A stretch of DNA of 64,000 bases from Candidatus Kapaibacterium sp. (GCA_016788785.1 JAEUSM010000018.1:1-64000), one strand, 5' to 3'; counted from the stretch's first letter, positions 28,141-38,956 are shown. Made by a program: numbers and translations. The notes: generated by a model from the sequence alone, not told the origin.

Positions 28141-31100
28141 ATGTTTTCGAAAATTATACATATTTCGATTCGAAACAAGATCTATGTTTTGATAGCATCG
28201 TTGATATTGTTTATCGCAGGAATTTACAATCTCACGATATTACCCATAGATGCAGTTCCGGATATTACGAATAATCAAATTGTCGTTATCACTACCTCAC
28301 CCTCATTGGCGGCTGCTGATGTGGAACGATTTATCACCATACCCATAGAACAATCAATTGCAACCATTCCTGGAAGGATAGAACTTCGTTCATTCTCTCG
28401 ATTTGGACTTTCCATTGTAACTATCGTTTTTAAAGATAATATTGATATATATTGGGCAAGACAACAAGTAAGCGAACAATTGTCCCAAATTCAATCTTCT
28501 ATTCCCACTTCAATTGGTATTCCAACATTAGGACCTGTTACAACAGGTTTGGGAGAAATATTTCAATATACGGTAGTGGCAAAAAAAGGATATGAAGAAA
28601 AATATAGTTTGCAAGATTTGCGAGAAATTCAAGATTGGATTGTCAGAAAGAATTTACTCGGTACAGAAGGAGTCGCAGATGTCAGTAGTTTTGGCGGTAA
28701 GGTTCGGCAATATCAAATCTCTTTGGAACAGGAAAAACTAAGTGCATTTAACATCAGCATTCAAGATATTTTTGATGCTGTCAATACTAATAATGAAAAT
28801 GCAGGTGGTGCATACATTGAGCGAGGTTCTAACACCTACAGTATTCGTACTGAAGGGCTTATAACTAGTAAAGAAGCATTGCAATCCATCGTTGTCAGAA
28901 GAACAAAAGAAGGCATCCCTATCATATTGGGTGATGTTGCAACTGTTGAGGACGGAAGTGCTCTTCGTTACGGAGCATTAGTTCAATCCTCAATAGGTGA
29001 AGTATCTGGTGGTATAGTTATGATGATCAAAAATGGTAACTCTAGCCAAATTATAAAAAAAGTAAAAGATAAAATTGCACTGATTGAAAAAGGATTACCT
29101 GAAGGAATAACAATAGAACCATTTTTGGATAGAACCAAGATGGTGAATTCATCCATTAGTACTGTATCAACAAACTTAATAGAAGGTGCATTGATTGTCA
29201 TCTTTGTGTTGGTATTGTTTTTGGGAAATATTCGCGCCGGTCTCATTGTCGCATCTGTGATTCCACTTTCGATGCTGTTTGCAGTTATAGCAATGAACAT
29301 TTTTGGTGTTTCAGGCAACCTAATGTCCTTAGGTGCAATTGATTTTGGACTTATTGTTGATGGTGCGGTTATTATAGTAGAGTCAGTTCTTCATCAGATG
29401 CAACAACACGTAGGCTTCCATCAAAAGACAGAGAATTCCATTGACTCAATAGTGGAATCTTCCAGCAGTAAAATGATTCAATCAGCCGTGTTTGGTCAAG
29501 CAATTATTCTCATAGTCTACATTCCAATTCTTACCTTAGTTGGTATTGAAGGAAAGATGTTCAAACCAATGGCACAAACTGTCTGTTTTGCATTAATTGG
29601 AGCATTCATACTTTCACTGACCTATGTTCCAGTAATGAGTGCATTATTGCTCAAATTTCCAATCACTTCAAAACGAACTTTTTCCGATAAGTTTATTCAA
29701 TTTTTAGAACGATGGTATAGAAAAACACTCTTAAATGCTATTCGAAAAAGTTCATTCATTCTTGTTGGAACTTTAGTAATTTTCATTGCAAGTGTATTGT
29801 TGTTTACTACATTGGGCGGAGAATTTATTCCAACATTAGAAGAAGGAGACTTTGCTGTCGAATTTCGAATTCTGACTGGAGGTTCATTGCAGGAAACGAT
29901 TGATGCATCCTATAAATCTATGCAATTGTTACAATTCAAATTTCCAGAAATTGAAAAGGTAGTAGCAAAAATAGGTTCTGGTGAAATTCCTACTGATCCT
30001 ATGCCAATAGAAGCTGCGGATATGATGATAATTTTAAAGAAAAAATCAGATTGGACTTCTGCAAAAAGTTTTGATGAATTAGCGGAAAAAATGAGCCATA
30101 CTTTAGAAGATATCCCCGGAATTTCATACAGTTTTCAATATCCTGTTCAAATGAGATTCAATGAATTAATGACTGGTGCAAAGCAAGATGTCGTTGTTAA
30201 AATCTATGGAGAAAGTTTAGACTCATTGGAAAAATATGCACAAAAAGTTTCATCTCAAATTCAAACAATAAAGGGAGCTTCTCAAATTTATGTTGAGCAG
30301 GTAATAGGCTTACCACAAATTGTTGTACAATTTCATAGAGAAGCTTTAGCTCGGAACGGTATAAGCATTCAAACAGCAAATTCTGTTGTACAAACGATGT
30401 TAGCTGGTTCTACAGCGGGTACTGTTTATGAAGGTGAACGACGATTTGATATAGTACTTCGAATGAAGAATGCAATGTCAAAAAACATTGATGATATCAA
30501 AAATTTTTACATTCCAACTTCACATGGCAATTTTGTTCCACTTTCCGCCATTGCAGATATCAACATTGTGAATGGTCCCAATCAAATCCAACGAGATGAT
30601 ACTAAACGTAGAATTGTTATAGGATTTAATGTTCAAGGCTCAGATGTAGCAGGCGTAGTTGAAGAACTTCAATCGAAAATTTCGACTTCAGTTTCATTGC
30701 CTTCAGCATACTTCATTACTTATGGTGGACAGTTTGAAAATTTACAACATGCCAAAAACCGATTATTAATTGCAGTTCCACTTGCATTATTACTTATCTT
30801 TTTCTTGTTGTATATTGCTTTTTCATCATTCAAAAACAGTATACTCATCTTTTCTGCAATTCCACTTTCTGCTATTGGAGGTATTGTAGCACTTTGGTTA
30901 CGCTCTATGCCATTTAGCATATCTGCCGGAATTGGATTTATTGCATTATTTGGGGTTGCAGTTTTAAATGGAATTGTGTTAATTTCTGAAATAGAACGTC
31001 GAAAAACGCAGATAGGAACTTCGTTGTTGTATTCTATAGTCAGCGGTGCTGTCTCTCGCATAAGACCTGTTTTAATGACCGCTGCTGTTGCATCATTAGG

Positions 31101-32520
31101 TTTTATTCCAATGGCATTTTCTACTGGTTCTGGGTCAGAAGTTCAACGTCCTTTGGCAACGGTAGTCATTGGCGGTTTAGTTTCATCAACATTATTAACT
31201 TTGTTGTTTATTCCTTTATTGCTTTTAGCAATTCAACGTTTTTCATTAAAATCGATAGGTCTAAATAATCGAACAAAAGTACTTGTTGTTCTTCTAAGTA
31301 TTGGCATATTTGCAACTTCTGCAAAAGCTCAAACCTATCAGCAAGAATCCACACAATATGTATCTGAACAGGAGATTTTAGAAATTGTTATCGAAAACAA
31401 TCTTTCTCGAAAACAGCAACTTTTGGGAATTGATGCTTCAAAAATTTTGGAACAAACAAGTGTTCAAATTTCTAAAACATTGATTTCGACAGACCTTGGA
31501 CAATATAATAGTTCATTTTTTGATACTAAATTTTCACTGCATCAATCCTTTGAATTTCCTACGGTATATTCCAATCGTTCTGATTTGTTACAAGCAAATT
31601 CAAAAGTTTCTTTGTCTGAACATCAACTCAAAGAAGCTATGTTGCGAACTGAAACCAAACGTTTATATACAGATATTCAATTTTACATTTCTCAACAGAG
31701 GATTTATGAAGAAATTGATAGTATTCTTATTCAAATGATGATTCGAGAGGAAGCGAAGTTACAATATGGATCTACTGAAAGATCCGCTTTGTATCATATT
31801 TCATTATTACAATCTCAACAATTATTTTTCAAAACTAAGAATGCTAATTTATTACGAACTGCTCAAATTGAACTCTCTCAATTAACAAATAATAGTATAT
31901 TCTATTTGCCAACTGAACCGTTAACGAAACGAAAAATGTTTCGTGATTCAACAACAGCAGTACATCCTCAAATACAACTTGCTCGTACATTGTTAGAACA
32001 GCAAAAACATACTCGAGAAGTTCGAAATTCTCAATTACTCCCTGAAATACATCTTTCAATTGAAAATCAGTCACTGAAAGGTTGGATGACTACGAATGGT
32101 GTTGATGAGTATTATTCTAGTGCTTGTAATAGATATAATAGTGTTCAGCTTGGTTTTGGTATATCATTGTTTACAAAGGCTGAACATGCAATGATAGAAT
32201 CAATTCGAGTTGGAGAAGCAATTGCAGAATTAGAAATTAGAAAATCAAACGATAATGTAGCAAATCAACAGTATCGAATTGTAACACATCTGAGAGCAAA
32301 TGAAAAATTGTTGCTACAATATGAAAAGACTCTTATTCCTGAATCAGAAAAAATTCTTACTCTTTTTCAGCAACAATATGCATTAGGTGCAATTTCATAT
32401 ATCGAGTGGTCTACTAATATTCTTTCTGTATTAACTACCAAATTGCAATATTTAGAAACTATTCGTGATTTCAATCAATCAGCAATTGAAGCTGAATTTT
32501 ATAACGTTACTACTTACTAA
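28141..32520 (+). CDS. CzcA-type heavy-metal RND pump fused to a TolC/CzcC-like outer-membrane domain
   Basis: 1459 residues. Residues 1 to about 1035 are a complete heavy-metal RND pump: the N-terminal ILPIDAVPDITNNQV-like segment, the TM4 proton relay AIDFGLIVDGAVIIVE (Asp401, Asp407, Glu414), QMRFNELMTGAKQDV typical of the Czc rather than Cus branch, and LFGVAVLNGIVLISEIER. After the last pump helix comes a second hydrophobic stretch (VLVVLLSIGIFATSAKAQT, about 1048-1065) that looks like a signal peptide with a cleavage site after Ala1063. Residues 1070-1459 are a TolC-family channel protomer. Likely exports divalent cations such as Zn, Co or Cd. The adaptor gene follows after two bases. 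The fusion is known in some Bacteroidota; how the halves reach different membranes is unclear. Confidence 0.93.
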   Translation: MFSKIIHISIRNKIYVLIASLILFIAGIYNLTILPIDAVPDITNNQIVVITTSPSLAAADVERFITIPIEQSIATIPGRIELRSFSRFGLSIVTIVFKDNIDIYWARQQVSEQLSQIQSSIPTSIGIPTLGPVTTGLGEIFQYTVVAKKGYEEKYSLQDLREIQDWIVRKNLLGTEGVADVSSFGGKVRQYQISLEQEKLSAFNISIQDIFDAVNTNNENAGGAYIERGSNTYSIRTEGLITSKEALQSIVVRRTKEGIPIILGDVATVEDGSALRYGALVQSSIGEVSGGIVMMIKNGNSSQIIKKVKDKIALIEKGLPEGITIEPFLDRTKMVNSSISTVSTNLIEGALIVIFVLVLFLGNIRAGLIVASVIPLSMLFAVIAMNIFGVSGNLMSLGAIDFGLIVDGAVIIVESVLHQMQQHVGFHQKTENSIDSIVESSSSKMIQSAVFGQAIILIVYIPILTLVGIEGKMFKPMAQTVCFALIGAFILSLTYVPVMSALLLKFPITSKRTFSDKFIQFLERWYRKTLLNAIRKSSFILVGTLVIFIASVLLFTTLGGEFIPTLEEGDFAVEFRILTGGSLQETIDASYKSMQLLQFKFPEIEKVVAKIGSGEIPTDPMPIEAADMMIILKKKSDWTSAKSFDELAEKMSHTLEDIPGISYSFQYPVQMRFNELMTGAKQDVVVKIYGESLDSLEKYAQKVSSQIQTIKGASQIYVEQVIGLPQIVVQFHREALARNGISIQTANSVVQTMLAGSTAGTVYEGERRFDIVLRMKNAMSKNIDDIKNFYIPTSHGNFVPLSAIADINIVNGPNQIQRDDTKRRIVIGFNVQGSDVAGVVEELQSKISTSVSLPSAYFITYGGQFENLQHAKNRLLIAVPLALLLIFFLLYIAFSSFKNSILIFSAIPLSAIGGIVALWLRSMPFSISAGIGFIALFGVAVLNGIVLISEIERRKTQIGTSLLYSIVSGAVSRIRPVLMTAAVASLGFIPMAFSTGSGSEVQRPLATVVIGGLVSSTLLTLLFIPLLLLAIQRFSLKSIGLNNRTKVLVVLLSIGIFATSAKAQTYQQESTQYVSEQEILEIVIENNLSRKQQLLGIDASKILEQTSVQISKTLISTDLGQYNSSFFDTKFSLHQSFEFPTVYSNRSDLLQANSKVSLSEHQLKEAMLRTETKRLYTDIQFYISQQRIYEEIDSILIQMMIREEAKLQYGSTERSALYHISLLQSQQLFFKTKNANLLRTAQIELSQLTNNSIFYLPTEPLTKRKMFRDSTTAVHPQIQLARTLLEQQKHTREVRNSQLLPEIHLSIENQSLKGWMTTNGVDEYYSSACNRYNSVQLGFGISLFTKAEHAMIESIRVGEAIAELEIRKSNDNVANQQYRIVTHLRANEKLLLQYEKTLIPESEKILTLFQQQYALGAISYIEWSTNILSVLTTKLQYLETIRDFNQSAIEAEFYNVTTY

Positions 32521-32522
32521 CA

Positions 32523-33692
32523 ATGAAAAACTCCATCAAAATACATATTCTATTCCTTTGTGTTATCTCGCTTTTCGGATGCAGTGAAAAAAAGAATCCC
32601 GAAGATGCTCATATTCACCAAACTACCAAAGAACATGATCATTCAGATGAAAAAATAGTAAAATTAACTGATGAACAATTAAAAAATACAACTATTCAAA
32701 CTACGCAATGTAGTTATAGCCCATTTGAGGAAACTTTGCAATTACAAGGAGTAGTAGATGTTCCTCCACAATCGTTAATTTCAGTTTCCTTTCCGTTGAA
32801 TGGAACTATTGTTTCTACTACGATGCTTCCAGGAACCTATGTGAAAAAAGGTAGCATTGTTGCTGTAATAGAAGATCAATTGTTTTTAGAATTGCAACAA
32901 GAATATCTTTTAACGAAGCTTGAACGTGAACAATTAGGTAAAGAACTTTCACGACAAAAGAATTTATCACAAGTAGATGCAACTTCAAAAAAATTATATG
33001 AAGAAATCTCAACAAAAGATGCTCAAATGGAAGTGAAACAGAATACCTTAAAGAAAAAGTTACAACTCATTGGTGTCAATACTGAGCAATTACAATCAAA
33101 TTCTATGTCCTCAAAAATTGTAATACGTTCACCAATTACTGGATATATCACAAAGGTACATTGTAATATTGGGATGTATGTATTGCAAGGAAATCCTCTG
33201 TTTGAAATTGTAGATCCAACCCATATTCATGGCTCGTTGACTGTATTTGAAAAAGATATTGACAAAATCAAAATAGGTCAAAAAGTGAAAATTGTAGCAC
33301 CATCATTAGTTCACGATACCATAGACGCCGAAATTGTGTTGATGTCAAAATCCATCAATGAAGATCGCTCAACTACTATTCATTGTCATTTTGAAAAAAT
33401 AGATGACCACCTATTGCCGGGAATGTTTTTACGTGGATTGGTTCTGAATACTGGCACTACAACACCAAGCATTGAAGAAAGTGCCGTAATCAGATTTGAA
33501 AATAAAACATATATTTTTGAAAAGAAATCCAAAAACGAGTATCATTTACAAGAAATCAGTATTGTTGGAGAACAAAACTCTATCGTATATTTCACATCAA
33601 ACGAACCAGTGGAAAATAAACAATATGTAACAAAAGGTTCATTTACTTTACTAAGCGTTCTCAAAAATACGGAATCGGGTCATTCACATTAA
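32523..33692 (+). CDS. CzcB-type periplasmic adaptor lipoprotein of the metal pump
   Basis: 389 residues, with a lipoprotein signal ending LFGC (Cys20). A His-rich segment follows (HIHQTTKEHDHSDE), and the C-terminus is SGHSH, both potential metal ligands. The body is a membrane-fusion protein: a lipoyl-like half (VSFPLNGTIVSTTMLPGTYVKKGS), a coiled-coil hairpin (about 120-180), the second lipoyl half (VIRSPITGYITKVHCNIGMYV) and a beta-barrel (PTHIHGSLTVFEKDIDKIKIG). It links the pump to the outer-membrane channel. It starts two bases after the pump and its end overlaps the convergent flippase-like gene by four bases. Confidence 0.92.
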   Translation: MKNSIKIHILFLCVISLFGCSEKKNPEDAHIHQTTKEHDHSDEKIVKLTDEQLKNTTIQTTQCSYSPFEETLQLQGVVDVPPQSLISVSFPLNGTIVSTTMLPGTYVKKGSIVAVIEDQLFLELQQEYLLTKLEREQLGKELSRQKNLSQVDATSKKLYEEISTKDAQMEVKQNTLKKKLQLIGVNTEQLQSNSMSSKIVIRSPITGYITKVHCNIGMYVLQGNPLFEIVDPTHIHGSLTVFEKDIDKIKIGQKVKIVAPSLVHDTIDAEIVLMSKSINEDRSTTIHCHFEKIDDHLLPGMFLRGLVLNTGTTTPSIEESAVIRFENKTYIFEKKSKNEYHLQEISIVGEQNSIVYFTSNEPVENKQYVTKGSFTLLSVLKNTESGHSH

Positions 33693-34717
33693 AGTGAATT
33701 TTCTATCGGGTGGGCTATCGTTTCTTTCGGTGAGATGTTTTCGCGGAGCATAAAGAGTCCACCCAAAAGGAAAGATAGGAGATAATGGACTGAATGAGAA
33801 AGTGTAGCAAAAGCAAGTCCTTCTTCCAAAGGGATGGAATAGAGGCGGTACATTGCTTCTTGCATAAAGAGGTGGTAAACGCCGACTGTACCGGGAGTAG
33901 GGGCTATTGCGACACCAACGGATGTGATGATGAGCAAGATAATAGCATCAGTGAGAAATAGTTGGTGATGGAGATTGAAGGCAAAAAAGAGGACATATAT
34001 TGGCAAGACATACAGCACCCAAATTCCAATTGATTGTAGTATGATAGGCAAAAACGAGGATGGTTGTTTGACTATGGAAAGTCCTTCGGTGAAAGATGTA
34101 AGGAGTGAGAGTATTTTTTCGCCAAGTGTTGTTGGTAAGGGTTTTATGAGTATTGAAATAGCTTTGTGTCCGAAAGAGGTAAAAGCAAAAATAATAATCA
34201 AACCTAAAAGAACTATCGTTGGTATTCCTGCATAAACAATCATTTGCGTTGACGAAACTGAAGGCAATGCAATGCGAAGTTTTTCGGTAAAGAGCAAGGT
34301 AGCGATAGAAATAAAGAATAGCAAATTTAGCACGTCAAAAAACCGCTCTAATACCACTGTTCCTAGTAGGGATGCAATTGGTACACCTTCACGTTTTGCA
34401 ATCACATACGGTCGAACAAACTCACCACCACGCGGAATGACATTATTAATGCCATAACCAATCATAATCGCAGAAAAAAGATTGAAAGTTTTTGTGTTTT
34501 TGTGAATTGGATTGATGAGAATTTTCCAACGCATTGCTCGAAGATAGTGGGAGACAATGACAATGGGAATAACCAACAAATAAAACCAATAATTTACAGA
34601 TTGGATATACCCCCACAATTTAGAAAAATTGATATTATTGACTGCAAAATAGACCGAAAAACCCACCAAAGCGATAGTGATGCTCAATTGAATAATTTTC
34701 GAAGTGGTTTTGTTCAT
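33689..34717 (-). CDS. LPG synthase/flippase-like integral membrane protein (UPF0104)
   Basis: 342 residues with about eight membrane segments. The conserved family blocks are visible: HYLRAMRWKILI, MIGYGINNVIPRGGEFVRPYVIAKREG, GTVVLERFFDVLNLL and PTPGTVGVYHLFMQEAM. This is the lysylphosphatidylglycerol-synthase transmembrane/glycosyltransferase-associated (UPF0104, AglD-like) family, usually in lipid or lipid-linked sugar flipping. There is no C-terminal synthetase domain, so aminoacylation is not predicted. It is convergent with the metal adaptor gene (4-base overlap) and divergent from smc. Confidence 0.87.
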   Translation of the reverse strand: MNKTTSKIIQLSITIALVGFSVYFAVNNINFSKLWGYIQSVNYWFYLLVIPIVIVSHYLRAMRWKILINPIHKNTKTFNLFSAIMIGYGINNVIPRGGEFVRPYVIAKREGVPIASLLGTVVLERFFDVLNLLFFISIATLLFTEKLRIALPSVSSTQMIVYAGIPTIVLLGLIIIFAFTSFGHKAISILIKPLPTTLGEKILSLLTSFTEGLSIVKQPSSFLPIILQSIGIWVLYVLPIYVLFFAFNLHHQLFLTDAIILLIITSVGVAIAPTPGTVGVYHLFMQEAMYRLYSIPLEEGLAFATLSHSVHYLLSFLLGGLFMLRENISPKETIAHPIENSL

Positions 34718-34807
34718 TTTTCGTAATTGTTAAGTGTTTTTTTTCAAAATCTTGGTACAAATATACATTGAAGAATGTTCTAAATTTGTTGAAACCTCTC
34801 ATTCTAT

Positions 34808-34838
34808 TTTGATAATACCTTTTGACGTTGTATTTTTG
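34808..34838 (+). promoter_or_regulatory. Candidate Bacteroidota-type promoter for smc
   Basis: TTTG (34808-34811), exactly 19 bases, then TATTTTTG (34831-34838), matching TTTG-N19-TAnnTTTG and ending 28 bases before the smc ATG. Confidence 0.6.
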
Positions 34839-34866
34839 CACTCTTCATTTCATAAAAACTCTTACT

Positions 34867-37800
34867 ATGTACTTATCAAAACTCGACATCATCGGCTTCA
34901 AATCCTTCGCATTAAAAACTTCCTTAGAGTTTCCTGCTGGTATAACTGCAATCGTTGGTCCTAATGGTTGCGGCAAATCCAATGTCGTTGATGCTGTCCG
35001 TTGGGTTTTGGGTGAGCAAAAAAGTAAGGTGTTGCGTTCTGATGTGATGGAAAACATTATTTTCAATGGCAATCAAAAACGTAAACCATTGGGTATGGCA
35101 GAAGTTTCACTCACTATTGAAAACACCAAAGGTATTCTACCTTTGGAATATACCGAAATCACCATCACACGCCGATTGTTCCGCAGTGGTGAGAGCCAAT
35201 ATTTCCTCAACAAAACAGCCGTTCGACTTCGCGATATCGTGAATTTGTTTATGGATACTGGTATGGGTGCAGATTCGTATTCAGTGATTGAGTTGAAAAT
35301 GGTTGAGCAAATACTTTCAGGAAAAACAGACGAACGTCGCCATTTGCTGGAAGAAGCCGCATCGATAAGCAAGTATAAAATCCAATTACGTGATGCAACT
35401 CGAAAGCTAAAAGATGTTGAAAGTGATATGACGCGTGTCATGGATATCACGACAGAATTAGAAAAAACAGTCGCATCATTAGGTAACCAAGCAGATAAGG
35501 TTCGTCGATACAATGCTACATCAGGTAAGTTACAAGAGGTTGAAATTTATGTACTCAGAAAAGAGTATATTGCTTCCCATGGTGAACTGAAGGTTGTCAA
35601 CGAAGAATTACAGGCATTTTTAGAAAAGCGAAAAGAAATCGAAACTACTCTTGAGCATCAAGAAAACTACACCAACGAATTGGAAGAACGCTCAAGACAT
35701 GAGGAAAATGAGGTTAATACACTTCGTTACAAAGAAAATGATTTACGCACTCAATTGGCAAAATTGGAACAAGAATTTGCAGTTGCGGATGAGAGAATTA
35801 AAGCAATCAATCAATCTACCTTTCGATTGGGAAATGAACAAAGCGATCTTGAAAATGCTCAACAGAATTTGAATAGAACATTAGAACAAACGAAAATTCG
35901 CAAAGAAGGAATCGAAAAAACGATTGAAGAGCTACGAACTTCTTTCCAAGAATCAAAAGTTGTACGCGACCAAAAATCCCAAGCATTACAAGAACTTCGC
36001 CACCTTTCCAGACGAGTGAATGAACAATATTACAATGCTCTCAATGGATTGAACGGACTTAAAGGAATTATTGAGCGAAATGCACGAACTACAGCTCAAA
36101 AACAAAGCATCATAACGGAACAACAATCGGGAATTGCAAGAGAAGAAACTGCTTTGGCAGAAAAACAAACTCTCATCAATGCCGAAGAATTGAAAAGGAC
36201 AGACTTTGAAAAAGCAATTGAAAAAGCTGAAAAACTGTATAAACAAAAAGTAGAATTACAGGCATCCTTACAATCCTCTATAGAAGGCTTGCGACAAGGT
36301 TTGAGCGATGAACAACAACAACGTAGTTATCTCAATGCATCGTTAGAATTTTTGACCAGTTTGGTGGATTCATCAGAATCGTCTAAGTTTTTACAACAGA
36401 ACCTGCAATGGAATAATAATCACGAATTTTCAACCTTGGCAGAAGTCATTGGAACAGATGAGCCGTATAGAATTGCTCTTGAAGCAGCATTGGGAGATGC
36501 ATCGAAATACATTGTAGTTGCAACAGAACAAGAAGCACTTTCTGCGGCAAAAATACTGAAAGAGTCAAAAAAAGGAAAAGCAACATTTCTTTGTAAATCC
36601 ACCATTCCTACAAGCCAAAAAAAGGTAAAACCTATCAAAGGGGAAGGAATTATCGGTTGGGTTCATGATTTAGTTCGTGCTGATAAAGAAATACTTTCTG
36701 CTATTTCACTCTTGTGTGGTAATTGCGTGATTGTAGAAAATTTACAGATTGCGGAAAAACTTGTTTCCTCAAATACAGAAGTTGAATTAGCGGTTACTTT
36801 GGAAGGGGAGTTGGTTAGTTCTTCTGGATATATTCGTGGTGGTTCTGTTTCGAAATCGGAAGGTATCTCTGTTGGTAAAAAAGAACGAATTCAACAATTG
36901 CAAGAGTCATTACAAACAATTCAAGAATCAATTGCTACAAAAGAAGCATCTTTGAAAGATTTACGTTCGCAATTACAAGAAATTAACATCAATGAACTTA
37001 CTCAGGCAGTTCGAAGAGCTGAAAATGAGAAAAACAACTTCGAGCGTTCGTTAGCACAAATGATAGCTGGTACAGATTCCATTCGTCAACGCATCGAAAA
37101 TAACCGCAAAAATTTGACAAGAACTCAAGACGAACTTCAGGAATTGGAACGAGAATCTGCCGAAACCACCAAAAATATCACTGCAAAAGAAGAAGAAGTG
37201 TCCTCCTTCAAACAACAAACTGATGAAATTACAAAACAACTCCAAGAATTTGAATCTGAATATTCTAGCGTAGAGGCGACAGTTCGTCAAAAAGAATTGC
37301 AGCTTGTTCAAACTGAAGGTGAGAATAACTCCTTACGTGCAGATATTGACAGAATAACAAATTCCATTCGAAACTTAGACAATCGAAAAAAAGGATTTAC
37401 CACAGATATTGAATCATCAAAACAAAAACTTGAAGAATTAAAAGAAACTGTCAAGCAAAAAGAAACCGAAATTCGAACATTTCGTGAAGATTTGGTCAAT
37501 ATCTCCAATGACAGAGAGCAATTGGAAACAATTTTGCGTTCAACAAAAGAGGAATTGCACCAGTATACTGAAGAATCAAAACAATTACGTTCTGTATTGG
37601 AAAAAAACATTCGTAATGTTCACGAACGGGAAGTAACTATCGCCACTTTGACACAAAAAATTGAGTCGATTTTACAAAAAGCAAGTGATGAATTGCAAAT
37701 TTCCATTGAAGATGAGCAACCAATGACACCAGAATTGGAAAAATTGCAAGAATCATCTCACGAAGAACTTCTTGAATTAATTCGCGTTTACAGAAAAAGA

Positions 37801-38415
37801 CTTCTCAGTTATGGTAATGTCAATTTTGAAGCATTAGAAAGTTTTGAACGTGAAAATGAACGATTAGAAATATTACAAGCTCAATTAAAAGATCTTACAG
37901 AAGGTCAAGAAACACTCAAAACAACCATTGCAGAAATCAATGAAATAGCACAAAAACAATTCAATGATACGTTTGAAAAAATCAATGTCTATTTCAAAGA
38001 ATTATTCCAAGTGTTATTTGGTGGTGAAGGTGAATGTGCAATTACCTTAGGAGAAGGGGATCCTTTGGAAGCAAGCATCGAAGTAACAGCAAAACCACCA
38101 GGAAAGAAACCAAATACGATTGAGTCATTGTCCGGTGGTGAAAAAACAATGACCGCAATTGCACTTTTATTTGCTATATATATGGTAAAACCATCTCCAT
38201 TTTGTATATTAGATGAAGTTGACGCACCTTTGGACGATGCAAATATTGGTCGTTACATCGAAATGATACGAAAATTCAGCGTCAATACGCAATTTTTGAT
38301 GATTACTCACAACAAAAAAACTATGGAAGCAGCGGATTCATTGTATGGAGTAACGCAAGAAGAACGAGGGGTCTCAAAAATAGTTTCTGCAAAACTAACG
38401 TCTAATGTAGCATAA
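34867..38415 (+). CDS. smc: Chromosome partition protein SMC
   Basis: 1182 residues from the ATG at 34867 (MYLSKLDIIGFKSFA), the start expected for SMC; the longer frame begins inside the promoter. Walker A GPNGCGKS is in the N-terminal head, long coiled coils run on either side of a hinge at about 525-670 (EVIGTDEPYRIALEAALG to SGYIRGGSVSK), and the C-terminal head has signature LSGGEKTMTAIALLFA near 1087 and Walker B FCILDEVDAPLDD. SMC with ScpAB organises and segregates the chromosome. A small exported-protein gene follows 19 bases later. Confidence 0.97.
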   Translation: MYLSKLDIIGFKSFALKTSLEFPAGITAIVGPNGCGKSNVVDAVRWVLGEQKSKVLRSDVMENIIFNGNQKRKPLGMAEVSLTIENTKGILPLEYTEITITRRLFRSGESQYFLNKTAVRLRDIVNLFMDTGMGADSYSVIELKMVEQILSGKTDERRHLLEEAASISKYKIQLRDATRKLKDVESDMTRVMDITTELEKTVASLGNQADKVRRYNATSGKLQEVEIYVLRKEYIASHGELKVVNEELQAFLEKRKEIETTLEHQENYTNELEERSRHEENEVNTLRYKENDLRTQLAKLEQEFAVADERIKAINQSTFRLGNEQSDLENAQQNLNRTLEQTKIRKEGIEKTIEELRTSFQESKVVRDQKSQALQELRHLSRRVNEQYYNALNGLNGLKGIIERNARTTAQKQSIITEQQSGIAREETALAEKQTLINAEELKRTDFEKAIEKAEKLYKQKVELQASLQSSIEGLRQGLSDEQQQRSYLNASLEFLTSLVDSSESSKFLQQNLQWNNNHEFSTLAEVIGTDEPYRIALEAALGDASKYIVVATEQEALSAAKILKESKKGKATFLCKSTIPTSQKKVKPIKGEGIIGWVHDLVRADKEILSAISLLCGNCVIVENLQIAEKLVSSNTEVELAVTLEGELVSSSGYIRGGSVSKSEGISVGKKERIQQLQESLQTIQESIATKEASLKDLRSQLQEININELTQAVRRAENEKNNFERSLAQMIAGTDSIRQRIENNRKNLTRTQDELQELERESAETTKNITAKEEEVSSFKQQTDEITKQLQEFESEYSSVEATVRQKELQLVQTEGENNSLRADIDRITNSIRNLDNRKKGFTTDIESSKQKLEELKETVKQKETEIRTFREDLVNISNDREQLETILRSTKEELHQYTEESKQLRSVLEKNIRNVHEREVTIATLTQKIESILQKASDELQISIEDEQPMTPELEKLQESSHEELLELIRVYRKRLLSYGNVNFEALESFERENERLEILQAQLKDLTEGQETLKTTIAEINEIAQKQFNDTFEKINVYFKELFQVLFGGEGECAITLGEGDPLEASIEVTAKPPGKKPNTIESLSGGEKTMTAIALLFAIYMVKPSPFCILDEVDAPLDDANIGRYIEMIRKFSVNTQFLMITHNKKTMEAADSLYGVTQEERGVSKIVSAKLTSNVA

Positions 38416-38434
38416 TAACTAAAGGATTAATACG

Positions 38435-38956
38435 ATGAGAATAGTACACATTTTTACCATTGCTTGTTTCATTTGCTTATCAAATGTTTTTGTGATGGCC
38501 CAACAAGAAGATTTGCTCCCACCAACGGAAATCAAAGAAGTATTTCAAGCTGATTTCCCAACAGTATTGAATGCTGTAAAGAAAACCATCAAAGACAATG
38601 GGTGTATGATTGAAGATGAAAAAGATCCCAAAATTACAGAAGAAGACTTATACAAAATCGTTATTCGTACGAATATGTGTGTGTATGTCGTTGGGGAAGA
38701 CTCCACACTCATCACAATGCAACGATACTCTCGTGCTGTCCCTGTGATTCGTGCAGGACGTTGGGTCAACGGCAGAATTCAATATAGAATTATTTTGAAC
38801 GAAAATAAAGACCGAGAATCAACCAGTTTGGTTCTTAAATCAGAAATGAGTGGATTTGAAGATTACGTTACTTCGAAAGTCCACTTTTGGAATTCTAACG
38901 GAATATTAGAAAACCAATTTATTGAAAAACTCAAAGCAAATATTGCCAACAAGTAA
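38435..38956 (+). CDS. Small exported protein of unknown function
   Basis: 173 residues. The signal peptide is cleaved near FVMAQQE. The mature part shows EVFQADFPTVLNAVKKTIKDNGCMIEDEKDP, then RYSRAVPVIRAGRWVNGRIQYRIILNE and ends IEKLKANIANK. This layout resembles small periplasmic proteins that take part in envelope functions, but I recognise no family. It is 19 bases after smc on the same strand and is followed by a strong terminator, so it likely shares the smc transcript. Confidence 0.75.
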   Translation: MRIVHIFTIACFICLSNVFVMAQQEDLLPPTEIKEVFQADFPTVLNAVKKTIKDNGCMIEDEKDPKITEEDLYKIVIRTNMCVYVVGEDSTLITMQRYSRAVPVIRAGRWVNGRIQYRIILNENKDRESTSLVLKSEMSGFEDYVTSKVHFWNSNGILENQFIEKLKANIANK

